From contig JAHBSL010000009.1 in NCBI GenBank assembly GCA_019639135.1, positions 1 through 64,000 of the forward strand: 64,000 nt of DNA, written 5' to 3'. The notes below the pieces were generated by a model. It ran no database searches and had not been told where the DNA came from. It saw nothing but the letters and a program-made list of their open reading frames with translations. Made by a program: the position numbers and the translations under genes. This document shows positions 25,777-34,695 of the stretch, one piece after another. Position 1 is the first letter of the stretch; every line of letters begins with the position of its first letter. The stretch is from Acidobacteriota bacterium (GTDB lineage Bacteria > Acidobacteriota > Blastocatellia > Pyrinomonadales > Pyrinomonadaceae).

Positions 25777-26553
25777 ATGAGTTTCATACGCAGTTTTCAA
25801 AGTGAATGGCTAAAACGAAGGCGGAGCCTTGCTTCTTGGCTGATAGTCGTCGGGGCACTCTTTATGCCGGCAATGACGCTCTTGCGTTTGCTCAATGACC
25901 GGGAGAAACTTCCTGAGCTTTATGCGCAGGAGAATTTCTGGTCGGTCATCTGGGGGCAGAATTGGCAGTCGATGAACCTGATGCTCCTACCGATCGGCAT
26001 CATTCTCGCCGTCGGCTTGGTCACGCAGATCGAGTATAAGAACAACGGCTGGAAACAGCTCCACACAACGCCGCAGGGCCTGACGACCATCTTCTTCGCA
26101 AAGTTTGCGGTGATCTTCGTAATGGCCCTTCAGGTTTTTCTGCTTTTCAATTTGGGAATGTACATTGTCGGGGTGATCCCATCCCTTCTTTTTGTGAGCG
26201 TTCCGTATCCGGCGGGCGAGATCCCGTTCGGGCTTTTCTTTGAGAAGAATGTCCACTACTTCGTGAACATTCTCCCGATCCTGAGTCTTCAGTATCTTCT
26301 AAGTCTGCAGTTCAAGAATTTCCTTGTTCCGCTAGGTGCCGGATTTGCGATCTGGCTTGCGGGTGCAATTTCCCTTTCGTGGAAGTACAGCTATCTTTTC
26401 CCGTATCTCCACGGGGGCATCGACTTTATTGTCGGCGGCGGGCAGCTTGACCTCGTGCTGCCGATGAACATCCAATTACTCTCGCTAATTTACTTCGCGG
26501 CATTTACGGTTGCGGGATATGCTTTGTATATGTTCAAGAAAGAGCGAGGGTAG
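25777..26553 (+). CDS. ABC-2 type transporter permease
   Basis: A 258-residue membrane protein with about six hydrophobic segments. The N-terminal SEWLKRRRSLASWL motif is typical of MutE/EpiE-like or BcrB-like permeases paired with the preceding ATPase. The pair probably exports or expels a peptide or amphipathic compound. Confidence 0.88.
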   Translation: MSFIRSFQSEWLKRRRSLASWLIVVGALFMPAMTLLRLLNDREKLPELYAQENFWSVIWGQNWQSMNLMLLPIGIILAVGLVTQIEYKNNGWKQLHTTPQGLTTIFFAKFAVIFVMALQVFLLFNLGMYIVGVIPSLLFVSVPYPAGEIPFGLFFEKNVHYFVNILPILSLQYLLSLQFKNFLVPLGAGFAIWLAGAISLSWKYSYLFPYLHGGIDFIVGGGQLDLVLPMNIQLLSLIYFAAFTVAGYALYMFKKERG

Positions 26554-26577
26554 CGGACAGTTTCCGGCGATATAACC

Positions 26578-26618
26578 GAGCGGCGGCCGATCAGCACGGT
26601 CAGCCGCTCTTTGTCTTT
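26578..26618 (+). terminator. Terminator after the ABC transporter operon
   Basis: GAGCGGC (26578-26584) pairs with GCCGCTC (26603-26609), followed by TTTGTCTTT. It overlaps the 3' end of the convergent CGNR gene. Confidence 0.65.
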
Positions 26619-27187
26619 GATCGCTGCCGTTCGTAGAACTTCGCGACCTTTGCCCGGTTGCCGCACACCGCCATGCTGCACCAGCGGCGCTTGTGGTTCT
26701 TCGTAATGTCGTGGAAATAGATCATGCACTCCGGCCGCTCGCATTTGCGGATATGCTCGATCGTCCCGTATGCGACCAGGTCAACGAACGATTCGATGAC
26801 CGGCACCAAGATGTCGCTCGGTTCGCCAAGAACGACCCTGTTCTGCTTCGCAAATCCCTCAGCAGTTCTAACAAGTTCTGAATAGCCTGACCTTCCTCTT
26901 AGTGCCTTATTCAGCCACGCGATATCTCCGTCCGCAAGATCTCTTGTAGCCACGAGGCCGACGACGACCTCGCGAAGCCTATCGCGGGTTCGCTTCACGG
27001 CGGCCAGACTCTTCCCTTGCCAGTTTGCAACTGTTTCCCCGGCCCCCTCAGCGTCCAGAAGGCCGACGGCAACCGCCCAAGCAACGAGGGTTGTGACATT
27101 CAAATCGTCGGTCACGGTATTGACGAAGTCGAGCGCAAGGTTATTGGCAACTATATAAAAAGGGCTTTGCCCCTCGGTATTTTCCAC
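26600..27187 (-). CDS. CGNR zinc-finger (ABATE-type) regulator
   Basis: A 195-residue protein. The N-terminal part is an ABATE-type ligand domain and the C-terminus is a CGNR zinc finger with RKCERPEC and RWCSMAVCGNRAK. Such proteins are thought to be transcriptional regulators. It is divergent from the alpha/beta hydrolase gene, and 11-bp direct repeats flank the promoter between them, so it probably controls that operon and itself. Confidence 0.88.
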   Translation of the reverse strand: MENTEGQSPFYIVANNLALDFVNTVTDDLNVTTLVAWAVAVGLLDAEGAGETVANWQGKSLAAVKRTRDRLREVVVGLVATRDLADGDIAWLNKALRGRSGYSELVRTAEGFAKQNRVVLGEPSDILVPVIESFVDLVAYGTIEHIRKCERPECMIYFHDITKNHKRRWCSMAVCGNRAKVAKFYERQRSKTKSG

Positions 27188-27197
27188 GATTCGATTC

Positions 27198-27248
27198 TAA
27201 CTATCAAAAGACCTCTTGACAAGTTATATCGCATATGTAACTATCAAA
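27198..27248 (+). promoter_or_regulatory. Hydrolase promoter flanked by TAACTATCAAA repeats
   Basis: TAACTATCAAA occurs at 27198-27208 and again at 27238-27248, exactly 40 bp apart. TTGACA (27216-27221) lies between them, with AT-rich possible -10 sequences 16-18 bases later that overlap the second copy. The repeats are on one face of the helix, as expected for a regulator controlling this promoter. Confidence 0.5.
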
Positions 27249-27293
27249 CCGTCGAATAGACAGTTAGTCGTAAAACGAATTGGAGTGAATGAA

Positions 27294-28256
27294 ATGAAAA
27301 CCAAAAATACGAGAATTGCGGCGTTCGTGCTTGTAGTCGTCGCGTTCGCTCTCTTGAATGTAAACGGGGCTTACCCTGCCGAGATCGGTGTTCCCAACGT
27401 CTCGCACAACGTCGTAAAGATCGACGGTCTCGATGTCTTTTATCGCGAGGCCGGAGATCGGTCGAAGCCAACGATACTTCTGCTTCACGGATTTCCGACC
27501 TCGTCACAGATGTTCCGAAACCTGATACCGCAACTCGCGGATAATTACCACGTCGTTGCTCCCGACTATCCGGGATTTGGTTACAGCTCGATGCCGAAGG
27601 TGAATGAGTTCGACTATAGCTTTGACAGCCTTGCGAATGTAGTTGAAAAGTTTACCGAGCAGCTGCAACTGACGAAGTACACGCTTTACGTCATGGACTA
27701 CGGTGCACCGATCGGATTTCGGCTTGCAACAAAGCACCCCGAGCGTGTTCAGGCGCTGATCGTTCAGAACGGTAACGCCTATGAGGAAGGGCTTCGCGAC
27801 TTTTGGGTGCCGTTCAAGGCGTATTGGAAAGAACAGTCAGAGAAGAATGCAAACGAATTGCGGAAGTTCTTGACGCTCGATGCCACCAAATGGCAATGGA
27901 CGCACGGAACACGCGACGCAAAGCTGATCAGCCCGGACACCTGGACACTTGATCAGTCCTTGCTCGACCGCGAAGGGAACCAGGCGATCCAGCTTCGGCT
28001 CTTTCTTTCCTACGGGACTAACCCGCCTCTTTATCCGAAATGGCAGGCGTACTTCCGCGAACATCAACCGCCGACGCTCATCGTGTGGGGAAAGAACGAC
28101 TTCATCTTTCCGGCCGAGGGTGCCGAGCCGTATAAGCGCGACCTCAAGAACCTGGAGTTCCATCTTTTGAACACCGGGCACTTTGCACTTGAAGAGGACG
28201 GCGACCTGATCGCCGGACACATCCGCCGATTTATGGCAAAACAAAAGATCAAATAA
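27294..28256 (+). CDS. Exported alpha/beta hydrolase (dehalogenase/epoxide hydrolase-like)
   Basis: A 320-residue hydrolase with an N-terminal signal peptide. The oxyanion region is LLHGFPTS, and the nucleophile is D135 in VMDYGAPIG, where most esterases have Ser. Asp is characteristic of haloalkane dehalogenases and epoxide hydrolases. The catalytic His is in [14 protein letters not shown] lies before the ATG at 27294. It heads an operon with DsrE-like, PPOX-like and deaminase genes and is probably controlled by the divergent CGNR protein. Confidence 0.85.
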   Translation: MKTKNTRIAAFVLVVVAFALLNVNGAYPAEIGVPNVSHNVVKIDGLDVFYREAGDRSKPTILLLHGFPTSSQMFRNLIPQLADNYHVVAPDYPGFGYSSMPKVNEFDYSFDSLANVVEKFTEQLQLTKYTLYVMDYGAPIGFRLATKHPERVQALIVQNGNAYEEGLRDFWVPFKAYWKEQSEKNANELRKFLTLDATKWQWTHGTRDAKLISPDTWTLDQSLLDREGNQAIQLRLFLSYGTNPPLYPKWQAYFREHQPPTLIVWGKNDFIFPAEGAEPYKRDLKNLEFHLLNTGHFALEEDGDLIAGHIRRFMAKQKIK

Positions 28257-28273
28257 AAAGGAGAAGATCAAAA

Positions 28274-28651
28274 ATGCAGAAAACAGCAATCGTAGTAATG
28301 TCGGACCCGCAGGCGGGTTCAGAGGAGGCCCTCGGACGCCTTTTCAATGCACTTGGGGCCGCGTATGACTTCAAACAACGCGGAGCGGACGTCCAGATAC
28401 AGTTTCAGGGTGCGGGCGCCCGATGGGCGAGCGCACTTGTTGACAAAGAACATCCGGCGTACACGCTCTTTATGGCGGTTAAGGACAAGGTGGCCGGCGT
28501 CTCATGCGGCTGTGCCGATGTTTTCGGTGCACGCGAAGGGGCCGAGGAGTGCGGGCTTGACCTCCTTACCGATAACGCAGTTCCGGGGACGAGCGGGCTT
28601 CCGAGCCTTGCTCGATTGACCGCGGAGGGCTACACGGTCCTCACATTTTAG
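28274..28651 (+). CDS. DsrE-like family protein
   Basis: A 125-residue protein of DsrE/DsrF-like fold, with the N-terminal strand TAIVVMSDPQAGSEEALGRLFNAL and cysteines in SCGCADVFGA and EECGLDL. Relatives carry sulfur on a cysteine or are uncharacterised. It follows the hydrolase gene by 17 bp with an AAGGAG site. Confidence 0.75.
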   Translation: MQKTAIVVMSDPQAGSEEALGRLFNALGAAYDFKQRGADVQIQFQGAGARWASALVDKEHPAYTLFMAVKDKVAGVSCGCADVFGAREGAEECGLDLLTDNAVPGTSGLPSLARLTAEGYTVLTF

Positions 28652-28663
28652 AAGCTAATTGAC

Positions 28664-28695
28664 GCGGGCCGTAGGGGTATTCTCCTTCGGCCCGC
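28664..28695 (+). repeat. GC-rich hairpin between DsrE-like and PPOX-like genes
   Basis: GCGGGCCG pairs perfectly with CGGCCCGC across a 16-base loop. No U-tract follows, so it is more likely a stabilising or processing hairpin than a terminator. Confidence 0.5.
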
Positions 28696-28717
28696 TGATC
28701 GTAAAACGGGGAATTCA

Positions 28718-29326
28718 ATGGCGAAGAACTACGCAGAGATCGCGTTCACACCGGCCGTCCGGACCGAACAGGAGAAGCATGGCTCGCGGCGGCAGTACGA
28801 GCGGATGGAGCGGCTTGAGCGCGGCACCGAACTATCGTTTGCGGAGGCCGATTTCATCGGCGGCCGGGACAGTTTCTACCTTGCCTCGACCGGTGAAAAT
28901 GGTTACCCATATGTTCAATTTCGAGGCGGCCCTCCGGGCTTTCTGAGGGTACTCGACGCAAAAACCCTCGGGTACGCAGACTTCCGCGGAAATCTTCAGT
29001 ACGTAAGCGTTGGGAACTTTAAGACGAACAACAAAGCGGCCTTGATCCTTATGGATTACCCGAATCGGCGGCGGCTGAAGCTCTATGCCAATGCCGAGGT
29101 CCGCGATGCGAGCGAGGCTCCGGAATTGGTAGAAAAGCTGACCGTGGAAGGATACAATGCAAAGATCGAACGGGCCGTTTTGCTTCACATCGAGGCGTTT
29201 GACTGGAACTGCCCGCAACACATTACACCGCGATATACGATGGCGGAGATCGCAGATATCTTGGCACCGTTTCGCGAAGAGATACGACGACTTGAGAAGG
29301 AAAACGAGCGACTGAAAGCAAAGTGA
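28718..29326 (+). CDS. Pyridoxamine 5'-phosphate oxidase-like flavin protein
   Basis: A 202-residue PNPOx-like split-barrel protein with FYLASTGENGYPYVQFRGGPPGFLRVLD, a typical flavin-binding opening, and a C-terminal coiled segment (FREEIRRLEKENERLKAK). It probably binds FMN or F420 and reduces a small compound; the substrate is unknown. Its stop overlaps the GTG start of the deaminase gene. Confidence 0.85.
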   Translation: MAKNYAEIAFTPAVRTEQEKHGSRRQYERMERLERGTELSFAEADFIGGRDSFYLASTGENGYPYVQFRGGPPGFLRVLDAKTLGYADFRGNLQYVSVGNFKTNNKAALILMDYPNRRRLKLYANAEVRDASEAPELVEKLTVEGYNAKIERAVLLHIEAFDWNCPQHITPRYTMAEIADILAPFREEIRRLEKENERLKAK

Positions 29327-29748
29327 GCTACAACGAGAGAGAATTGATGAACAGGTGCTTTGAGCTGGCTGAGGAAGCCGCGGCACGGGGAGACACACCG
29401 GTCGGGAGTCTTTTGGCCGATAGCGAAGGCAACATCGTCGCGGAGGCCGGTGAGCGAAACCGCACCAGCGACCTGTTCGCTCACGCCGAACTATTGGCGA
29501 TTCGCGAAGCGATACGGACATTGGGCACAAACGATCTAAGCGGTTTCTCGCTAATAACAACGAATGAGCCCTGCTTCCTTTGCTCTTACGCCATTCGTCA
29601 AACGGGGATATCTCGCGTAGCCTTCGCCCGAAAAACGCCCGGCATCGGCGGAGCAACGTCAAACTATCCGATCCTTTCAGCCACTGAAATCGCTGCGTGG
29701 CCCGACCCACCTCGGATCATCTTTATGGGAAACAACGTTCGGGGATAA
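29323..29748 (+). CDS. Nucleoside/cytidine deaminase family protein
   Basis: A 141-residue zinc deaminase with H54-A-E56 and P-C84-FL-C87, the zinc and proton-shuttle motif of the CDA/guanine deaminase superfamily. The GTG start overlaps the PPOX-like stop by 4 bp (GTGA). The preferred base is not evident. Confidence 0.87.
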   Translation: MSYNERELMNRCFELAEEAAARGDTPVGSLLADSEGNIVAEAGERNRTSDLFAHAELLAIREAIRTLGTNDLSGFSLITTNEPCFLCSYAIRQTGISRVAFARKTPGIGGATSNYPILSATEIAAWPDPPRIIFMGNNVRG

Positions 29749-30117
29749 ACGACACAAGTCATTTCGTTCGGAGTTGGACCAGAAGAAAGCGCTCGCTGTG
29801 CGGGCCGAGGTATCTTATGTTATTCCCGATCCGACCGGCGGTAGGTGTTTAACATGACGCAAAAGTAGAGAACGTCAACTAATCGATCTCGTGTGAACGA
29901 GTTCGTGCTTGATTCGACCAAAAGGAAAATTATGATTCTCGCAGTCACCCACAATGTCCTTCTGTGCCTAAGTTCCTATTTTTAACGGATGGGTGTGCTG
30001 CGAGCGTCAGATCGCGACTGAGGTTGGTCTAGTTCTATTTTTAGTGCTAACACCGCTTTAGCGACCCTGTCTGTATCAACTCATCCGCGTAACCTATTGC
30101 GTATGGGTGATTTATAT
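29749..30117. other. Intergenic region before the second tRNA fragment
   Basis: Nearly 370 bp with only short chance frames. I see no gene, promoter or hairpin I would defend. It is chromosomal sequence on the outer side of the att-like site. Confidence 0.4.
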
Positions 30118-30162
<45 letters not shown>

Positions 30163-30380
30163 TAAGTTTTGGGCGATTTTCACAGAATGTCACTGAGTGC
30201 CACAGGCTGATTTTTACTGAGGTTTCGCGAATTTCCGTTCACTCGGTATCACTCAAGACGTGCAGGGGGTTGTTACAAAAATCACTACATTTGCCTTTGT
30301 CTGTTTGCGCGTGATTAGATTTGCCCGTCATTCTCGTCGTCGTCAAAAAGACCACCAAACCAGTCGCTCTCACCGGTTGG

Positions 30381-30599
30381 TTAAGGCATGGCTAATACGG
30401 TGGGAATCGGACTGTCGTCCGTGGACAGATAACGTATTGCCTCGTCCCGGAGAATGATCCGTCGCGTACCTTTCTTCTTGCTTTCCAGTTTACCGTTTCG
30501 AATATCCTTCCGGATCTTTGGGACGGAAAGCGTCGATAGCTCCGCTAACTCTTCGATCGAATACGCCAGTTTCTCCCTCATCATAACATCAGCCGCCAT
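30381..30599 (-). CDS. Excisionase-like helix-turn-helix protein
   Basis: A 72-residue MerR/Xis-type protein: YSIEELAELSTLSVPKIRKDIRNG forms the winged HTH and RIILRDEAIRYL the end of the domain. GGGAGG precedes the ATG. Its place just inside the tRNA fragment suits an excisionase. After the TAA the same frame stays open for 21 codons and encodes PTGESDWFGGLFDDDENDGQ, an acidic tail, so the stop may be a recent truncation. No recombinase gene accompanies it in this window end. Confidence 0.7.
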   Translation of the reverse strand: MAADVMMREKLAYSIEELAELSTLSVPKIRKDIRNGKLESKKKGTRRIILRDEAIRYLSTDDSPIPTVLAMP

Positions 30600-31118
30600 A
30601 ATATTTTTCCTCCCAACAATTCTCTCTAAACTTAGCTTCTCTACTTCTCAAAATAGAAAGCCAACGCCGCAACCATCACCGCAACAGCCGTGCCGCTTCT
30701 GACGCATCTGGGAATGCACGGAAGACCATCTGTTAACAGGTTCCTATTCTTAGTATTGGTTGGCGCGCGCACCAATGGATTGAAAAGCAACCATTTGCGA
30801 AGATCGTACCGGACATCATGTCCAGAATTCACAGATCCGACTGCGGCACCGGATCCATCATCGTTCTTTACGTCGACTGCGCCAGTTCGAATCTCGGCGG
30901 GTCTTGGGCAGTTCCATCAACGGAATGCGGCACGGGGATCCGAGTTCGTTACGGTTCCGGCTCTGGTAAACGTTACAATAGTTCAAGCGAAAATACTGGT
31001 CCCTTCGGTCGGGTGCATTGCTTATTTCTCCGACACCGAAGGCAATCATCATGGATTGTTCCAACGCGACCCCACCGCTGCCTGACTTCGGTTAATCTTA
31101 AGTTCGACAGGAGTTCCT
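30600..31118. other. Non-coding stretch before the first NUC1 gene
   Basis: About 520 bp. Several overlapping frames exist on both strands, but none shows protein-like composition, a ribosome site or a known motif. The last bases carry an AGGAG site for the NUC1 gene. I see nothing else. Confidence 0.4.
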
Positions 31119-32021
31119 ATGTCACCAAATGCTCCGGGTATTCCCCTGTTTTGGAAGCTGTGCTGTCGCTTACTGACCCTTTTTGTCCTCGCGGTAAGCG
31201 TTTACGGCCAAGATGGTCAAACGGATCATTCGTCGGTCCATCCGGACTCGAAAGCTCTCGAATATCTGCTTCCCCTATTCACCATTCACGGCGTCCCCAA
31301 AAATGAAGACCCCGACAATCCCGTCACGATTCTCGTGAATCATGGATCCCTCATAGGTTTCTCGAAAAAATACAATCAACCGCTCTGGGCGGCCTACCAG
31401 GTGTCAAAGGTTAAGAGGGATGTGGATTATGAACGATTTCCGTTCTTCGTAGATGATCTTCGACTACCTGCAGAAAATAGAATTGGGACGGAAACCTTCG
31501 GGAACGGTTACGATCTTGGACATCTGGTCCCGAACGCCGCTACCAATCGGCAGTACGCAAAACTGTCGCAAATGGAAAGCTTCCTCATGAGCAACATATC
31601 GCCCCAGAAAGCGAGCCTGAACCGTGGAGTTTGGCAAAAGCTGGAGTTCGATATCCTGAACAGGTACCCCAACGCGGGGACAACGCAAAGCCCGAAGCAT
31701 CATGTGTGGGTGATTGTCGGCCCTGTGTTTGGTGATAATCCCGCATTCATAACTCGGAATAACGGTTCAAGGGTACCGATACCGGACTCGTTTTTCTGCA
31801 TTCTGGTCCGCCCGAAACGATATCCGTACGATAGCCCCGGCAATGCCGACTACCTCACGTTCCTGTTCGCTCAGGAGCAGACCGCCAACCAGCAGATCGC
31901 TCTGAAGTTCGTAAAAAGCATCAACCATATCGAAACGCTTACCAAACTGAACTTCTTCCCTGAACTGACGGCACAGATGGAGGACAAGATCGAGAACGGC
32001 GTGGCTGCTCAGTTGTGGTGA
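31119..32021 (+). CDS. Secreted DNA/RNA non-specific endonuclease (NUC1) with DLGH
   Basis: A 300-residue protein of the NUC1/EndA-like beta-beta-alpha-metal nuclease family with an N-terminal signal peptide (about residues 1-30). The catalytic motif normally reads DRGH; here it is D132-L-G-H135 in YDLGHLVPNAATNRQY. The general-base His and later Asn (SNISPQ, LNRGVWQKLE) are kept. The Arg-to-Leu change may alter activity. It is convergent with the PhoD-like gene and has a paralogue at 37.9 kb with the canonical motif. Confidence 0.85.
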   Translation: MSPNAPGIPLFWKLCCRLLTLFVLAVSVYGQDGQTDHSSVHPDSKALEYLLPLFTIHGVPKNEDPDNPVTILVNHGSLIGFSKKYNQPLWAAYQVSKVKRDVDYERFPFFVDDLRLPAENRIGTETFGNGYDLGHLVPNAATNRQYAKLSQMESFLMSNISPQKASLNRGVWQKLEFDILNRYPNAGTTQSPKHHVWVIVGPVFGDNPAFITRNNGSRVPIPDSFFCILVRPKRYPYDSPGNADYLTFLFAQEQTANQQIALKFVKSINHIETLTKLNFFPELTAQMEDKIENGVAAQLW

Positions 32022-32038
32022 ACCTAAAACGGACCAAT

Positions 32039-33952
32039 TCAGATATCGTTGGGGACCTTGCCGCCGCTTTCACGGATGCGTTTGATCATTTGCCGGTGAA
32101 GCCAGATGTTCATCTCCTTCGACCCGTTAAGCGTACCTTCGTAACCCCATTCCTGGGCGAGACGCTTCCGCGCACCAAGACTGCTGTCGAGCCCGAGTAG
32201 TTTCATGAGATCGACGATCGATTCCTGCCAGTTCAGTTTTATGGAAACCTCTTTGGCGCGTTCGATCAGCAGAGCCTCGATATCGATGTTCGCCGTTGGC
32301 GAATATTCCTTCGCGAACAACTTATCCTGGGCGACCCAAGCCACGTTCTCTCGGTGGGACGCGGTGCGAAGATCGAACAAAAGTATCTGGGGCTCGGGAT
32401 ATCCCTCCAAATAATACTTCACCTTAAGTTGGTAGTCGTCATTGGCCTGCGGCCGAAGGGAAAGTACCGCGACGCTCCGGGAACAGAAATGATGGCTTAT
32501 CTGCGAGCTGTAAACGCCGCGAGCTCCGAGCGCGACGGACTTGCTCGCGTGGCGGTAGACGGCTTCGAGCAGCCAATTGAACGGTGCGTACGAAACCGAG
32601 CTCGAGGTTATATGCGGGATCGACGAGCCCGAGGCGTGATCCGTATCGCTCGAATAGATGTTCGCGTACCCTGACGTATGAATGTCGCCGCTCAGTATCA
32701 CCACGCGCAAAGGATGATCCTTGTCGTTCTGCAGTTCAAACAGGAAATTGAGCAGTTCGTCCGTCTGCGCGGCATTTTCCTCGGACCCCCAGGAATCCCT
32801 TATGTCATCCCGAATGTCTCCGAGAGATTTGCCGAATTTCGTTTGCAGTCCCTGACCCCACTTGCCCCATCGGGCTATCACATCAACGATCCACATGACA
32901 AATGGCCACGCCTTTAATGTCAGATCTTCGATTACCGGACTGCCGTGGGAGAAAACAACCGGACTGACAACGAACAGAGTTTGCATCTTCAGCCGCTTAT
33001 CCTCCACCCATTTACGAATTCGAAAAGCCTGATCTTCCGTCAAAAGCCTGCGCAGTCTGAGGTTTCTATTCGTGCGCAGATCCATAAAGACAAAGCCGAA
33101 CTTCCCAACCATAAAGCAGAAGTCCAGACCCTCCTTCGTGTTCTCCGTCAACGGCGGAGGGTTCCGGCTCGCCTGCATTACAGAAAAAGCCTTAAACGCC
33201 GCGTCGAAGAGACGTTGCCAATTCTTCTTGAAAATGCTCGTTTCGCCCTCAAACGATTTCTCCTCGGATCCCCATCCGTCCGTGATATCGTGATCGTCCC
33301 AGATCATCACAGACGGCAGCGAGCACATGACCCGCCGGTAGTGGATGTTGCTCCAGAATCGTCGGTAGGCGCTGAGGTAATGTCGCAGCCGCGCCTCTTC
33401 GTTTTCCTCATTGAGAACCAGATCCTGCCAATCATCCACGTAAACCTGATCGCCGACAAGCAAAGCGAAGCGGACCTTCTGATTACTTTCCCGCCCGATG
33501 ATCTGCGGAAGATCCGCCCATACGGCGTGCCCGTCGAACCCGTCGGCTTTGGAAACAGTTGGATTATGGCAACTCATAACCACGAAATCGACCTGTTCGT
33601 CGGGGTCTTCGGAAAGCGTACGGAAGTGCAACTCTTTCTCGGTCAGGCCTTCGAGCGGCAAGGGCAGCGAATGCGCTGGGTTGGTCCAAAGCTTGTAGAA
33701 ATACGTCGTATCGGGCTGAAGATTTCCTATCGTTACGCAATCCGTGAATAATTTCTCCCGTCGAAGTTCCAGTGTCGCCGATGCAACCTCCGGAGCGTCT
33801 TGCTGGCCTTTGTGCAGCGTGACATAAATGACAGTTTGCGGCCGTTCGAGATGGAGCCATATCTTGATGCTATTCGTTGTGACATGGCCCAGGAATGGAC
33901 CGAGCAATGTAGGTTCGTTCGCGTTTGTGATGGTTGAAGCAGTTTGGCTCAT
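32039..33952 (-). CDS. PhoD-like metallophosphatase fused to DUF3597
   Basis: A 637-residue protein with a PhoD-type phosphatase core: an N-terminal fibronectin-like strand region, then metal-binding MSCHNP, GDQVYVDD (167-174), IWDDHDITDGWG (219-222) and SGDIHTSGY. The last 75 residues (VDLMKLLGLDSSLGARKRLA, MNIWLHRQMIKRIRESGGKVP) match DUF3597. No signal peptide is present, unlike classical secreted PhoD, so it acts in the cytoplasm or at the membrane. It lies 98 bp after the SLATT gene in the CBASS-like operon and may hydrolyse phosphodiesters such as the signal nucleotide; that is inference. Confidence 0.85.
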   Translation of the reverse strand: MSQTASTITNANEPTLLGPFLGHVTTNSIKIWLHLERPQTVIYVTLHKGQQDAPEVASATLELRREKLFTDCVTIGNLQPDTTYFYKLWTNPAHSLPLPLEGLTEKELHFRTLSEDPDEQVDFVVMSCHNPTVSKADGFDGHAVWADLPQIIGRESNQKVRFALLVGDQVYVDDWQDLVLNEENEEARLRHYLSAYRRFWSNIHYRRVMCSLPSVMIWDDHDITDGWGSEEKSFEGETSIFKKNWQRLFDAAFKAFSVMQASRNPPPLTENTKEGLDFCFMVGKFGFVFMDLRTNRNLRLRRLLTEDQAFRIRKWVEDKRLKMQTLFVVSPVVFSHGSPVIEDLTLKAWPFVMWIVDVIARWGKWGQGLQTKFGKSLGDIRDDIRDSWGSEENAAQTDELLNFLFELQNDKDHPLRVVILSGDIHTSGYANIYSSDTDHASGSSIPHITSSSVSYAPFNWLLEAVYRHASKSVALGARGVYSSQISHHFCSRSVAVLSLRPQANDDYQLKVKYYLEGYPEPQILLFDLRTASHRENVAWVAQDKLFAKEYSPTANIDIEALLIERAKEVSIKLNWQESIVDLMKLLGLDSSLGARKRLAQEWGYEGTLNGSKEMNIWLHRQMIKRIRESGGKVPNDI

Positions 33953-34050
33953 ATCCTAATTAATTCGATGATCGCCCATGCGTAGTCATGCAAATTCACG
34001 ATCAATGTAGATGCCCATCCTGACTGTGAGAAGGATCTCCAGGGTGCGGA

Positions 34051-34674
34051 TCAAATCTCACTAGGTATTTTCGTCGATTCGTCCAGCTCGTTTGACGCTT
34101 TCTTTAATTCTTTCGGAAGAAATGCGTCAATCTCGGCATCGGAGAACGTCATGTCTTCGGAGTATTGAAGGGCTTTCTGAGCTCTTTTATAGGCTTTGGA
34201 ATTGGTGCTTGGGGCTCCAGCGTAGATGGCATGAAGCTCGTTGAGTAACTCATCGCGTCCTTGTTGCAAAGATTCGATAGGCCGCTCTCCCATGCGAAGG
34301 TCAGTAATGAGTGATAGATACTTTTCGCGGATAAGCCAAACGTCAGCCCCGGTCTGGCGATGCTTCTGAGACAACTGCCCGAGATCATATTCCTTCGAAT
34401 ACAAATTCAACACCAGCAGTGTTGTTGAGGTAATGACACCTACTATTGCAACGTACGGAGTTCCCCCGAAGACTGCCGCAATAAACCCGGCAGTTGTTGC
34501 CGCGGATAGAGCAATCTGCAGGAGCTTTGTGCGTTTAAGCCGCATTTCCAGTATGTCGGCCGCGGCCTCATGCGTCTTATGCGTGTAAACCACCCTCCCA
34601 TAACACTCTCGTAGTTGCCCTTCAAGAATCGACCGAGATTGAGCCGTGTCGTCGGTTGTTTTATGAGTTTCCAT
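34051..34674 (-). CDS. SLATT-domain two-TM effector protein
   Basis: A 207-residue protein with an N-terminal helix, two adjacent transmembrane segments (about residues 51-70 and 72-92) and a C-terminal helical region (EYDLGQLSQKHRQTGADVWLIREKY), as in SLATT proteins. SLATT proteins are predicted pore-forming effectors of cyclic-nucleotide defence. It follows the CD-NTase gene by 21 bp, so it is probably the membrane-damaging effector of this CBASS. Confidence 0.85.
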   Translation of the reverse strand: METHKTTDDTAQSRSILEGQLRECYGRVVYTHKTHEAAADILEMRLKRTKLLQIALSAATTAGFIAAVFGGTPYVAIVGVITSTTLLVLNLYSKEYDLGQLSQKHRQTGADVWLIREKYLSLITDLRMGERPIESLQQGRDELLNELHAIYAGAPSTNSKAYKRAQKALQYSEDMTFSDAEIDAFLPKELKKASNELDESTKIPSEI

Positions 34675-34695
34675 TTTCTACCGGTCCTACAGCCG

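Noticed and set aside
30818..31306. 162-residue plus-strand frame before the first NUC1 gene
   Set aside because: Composition is not protein-like, and it overlaps the well-supported NUC1 signal peptide in another frame.
32945..33751. 268-residue plus-strand frame inside the PhoD-like gene
   Set aside because: Antisense to the phosphatase metal-binding region and without any motif.
32039..33952. Classical secreted alkaline phosphatase D
   Set aside because: No Tat or Sec signal peptide is visible, and a DUF3597 domain is fused at the C-terminus.
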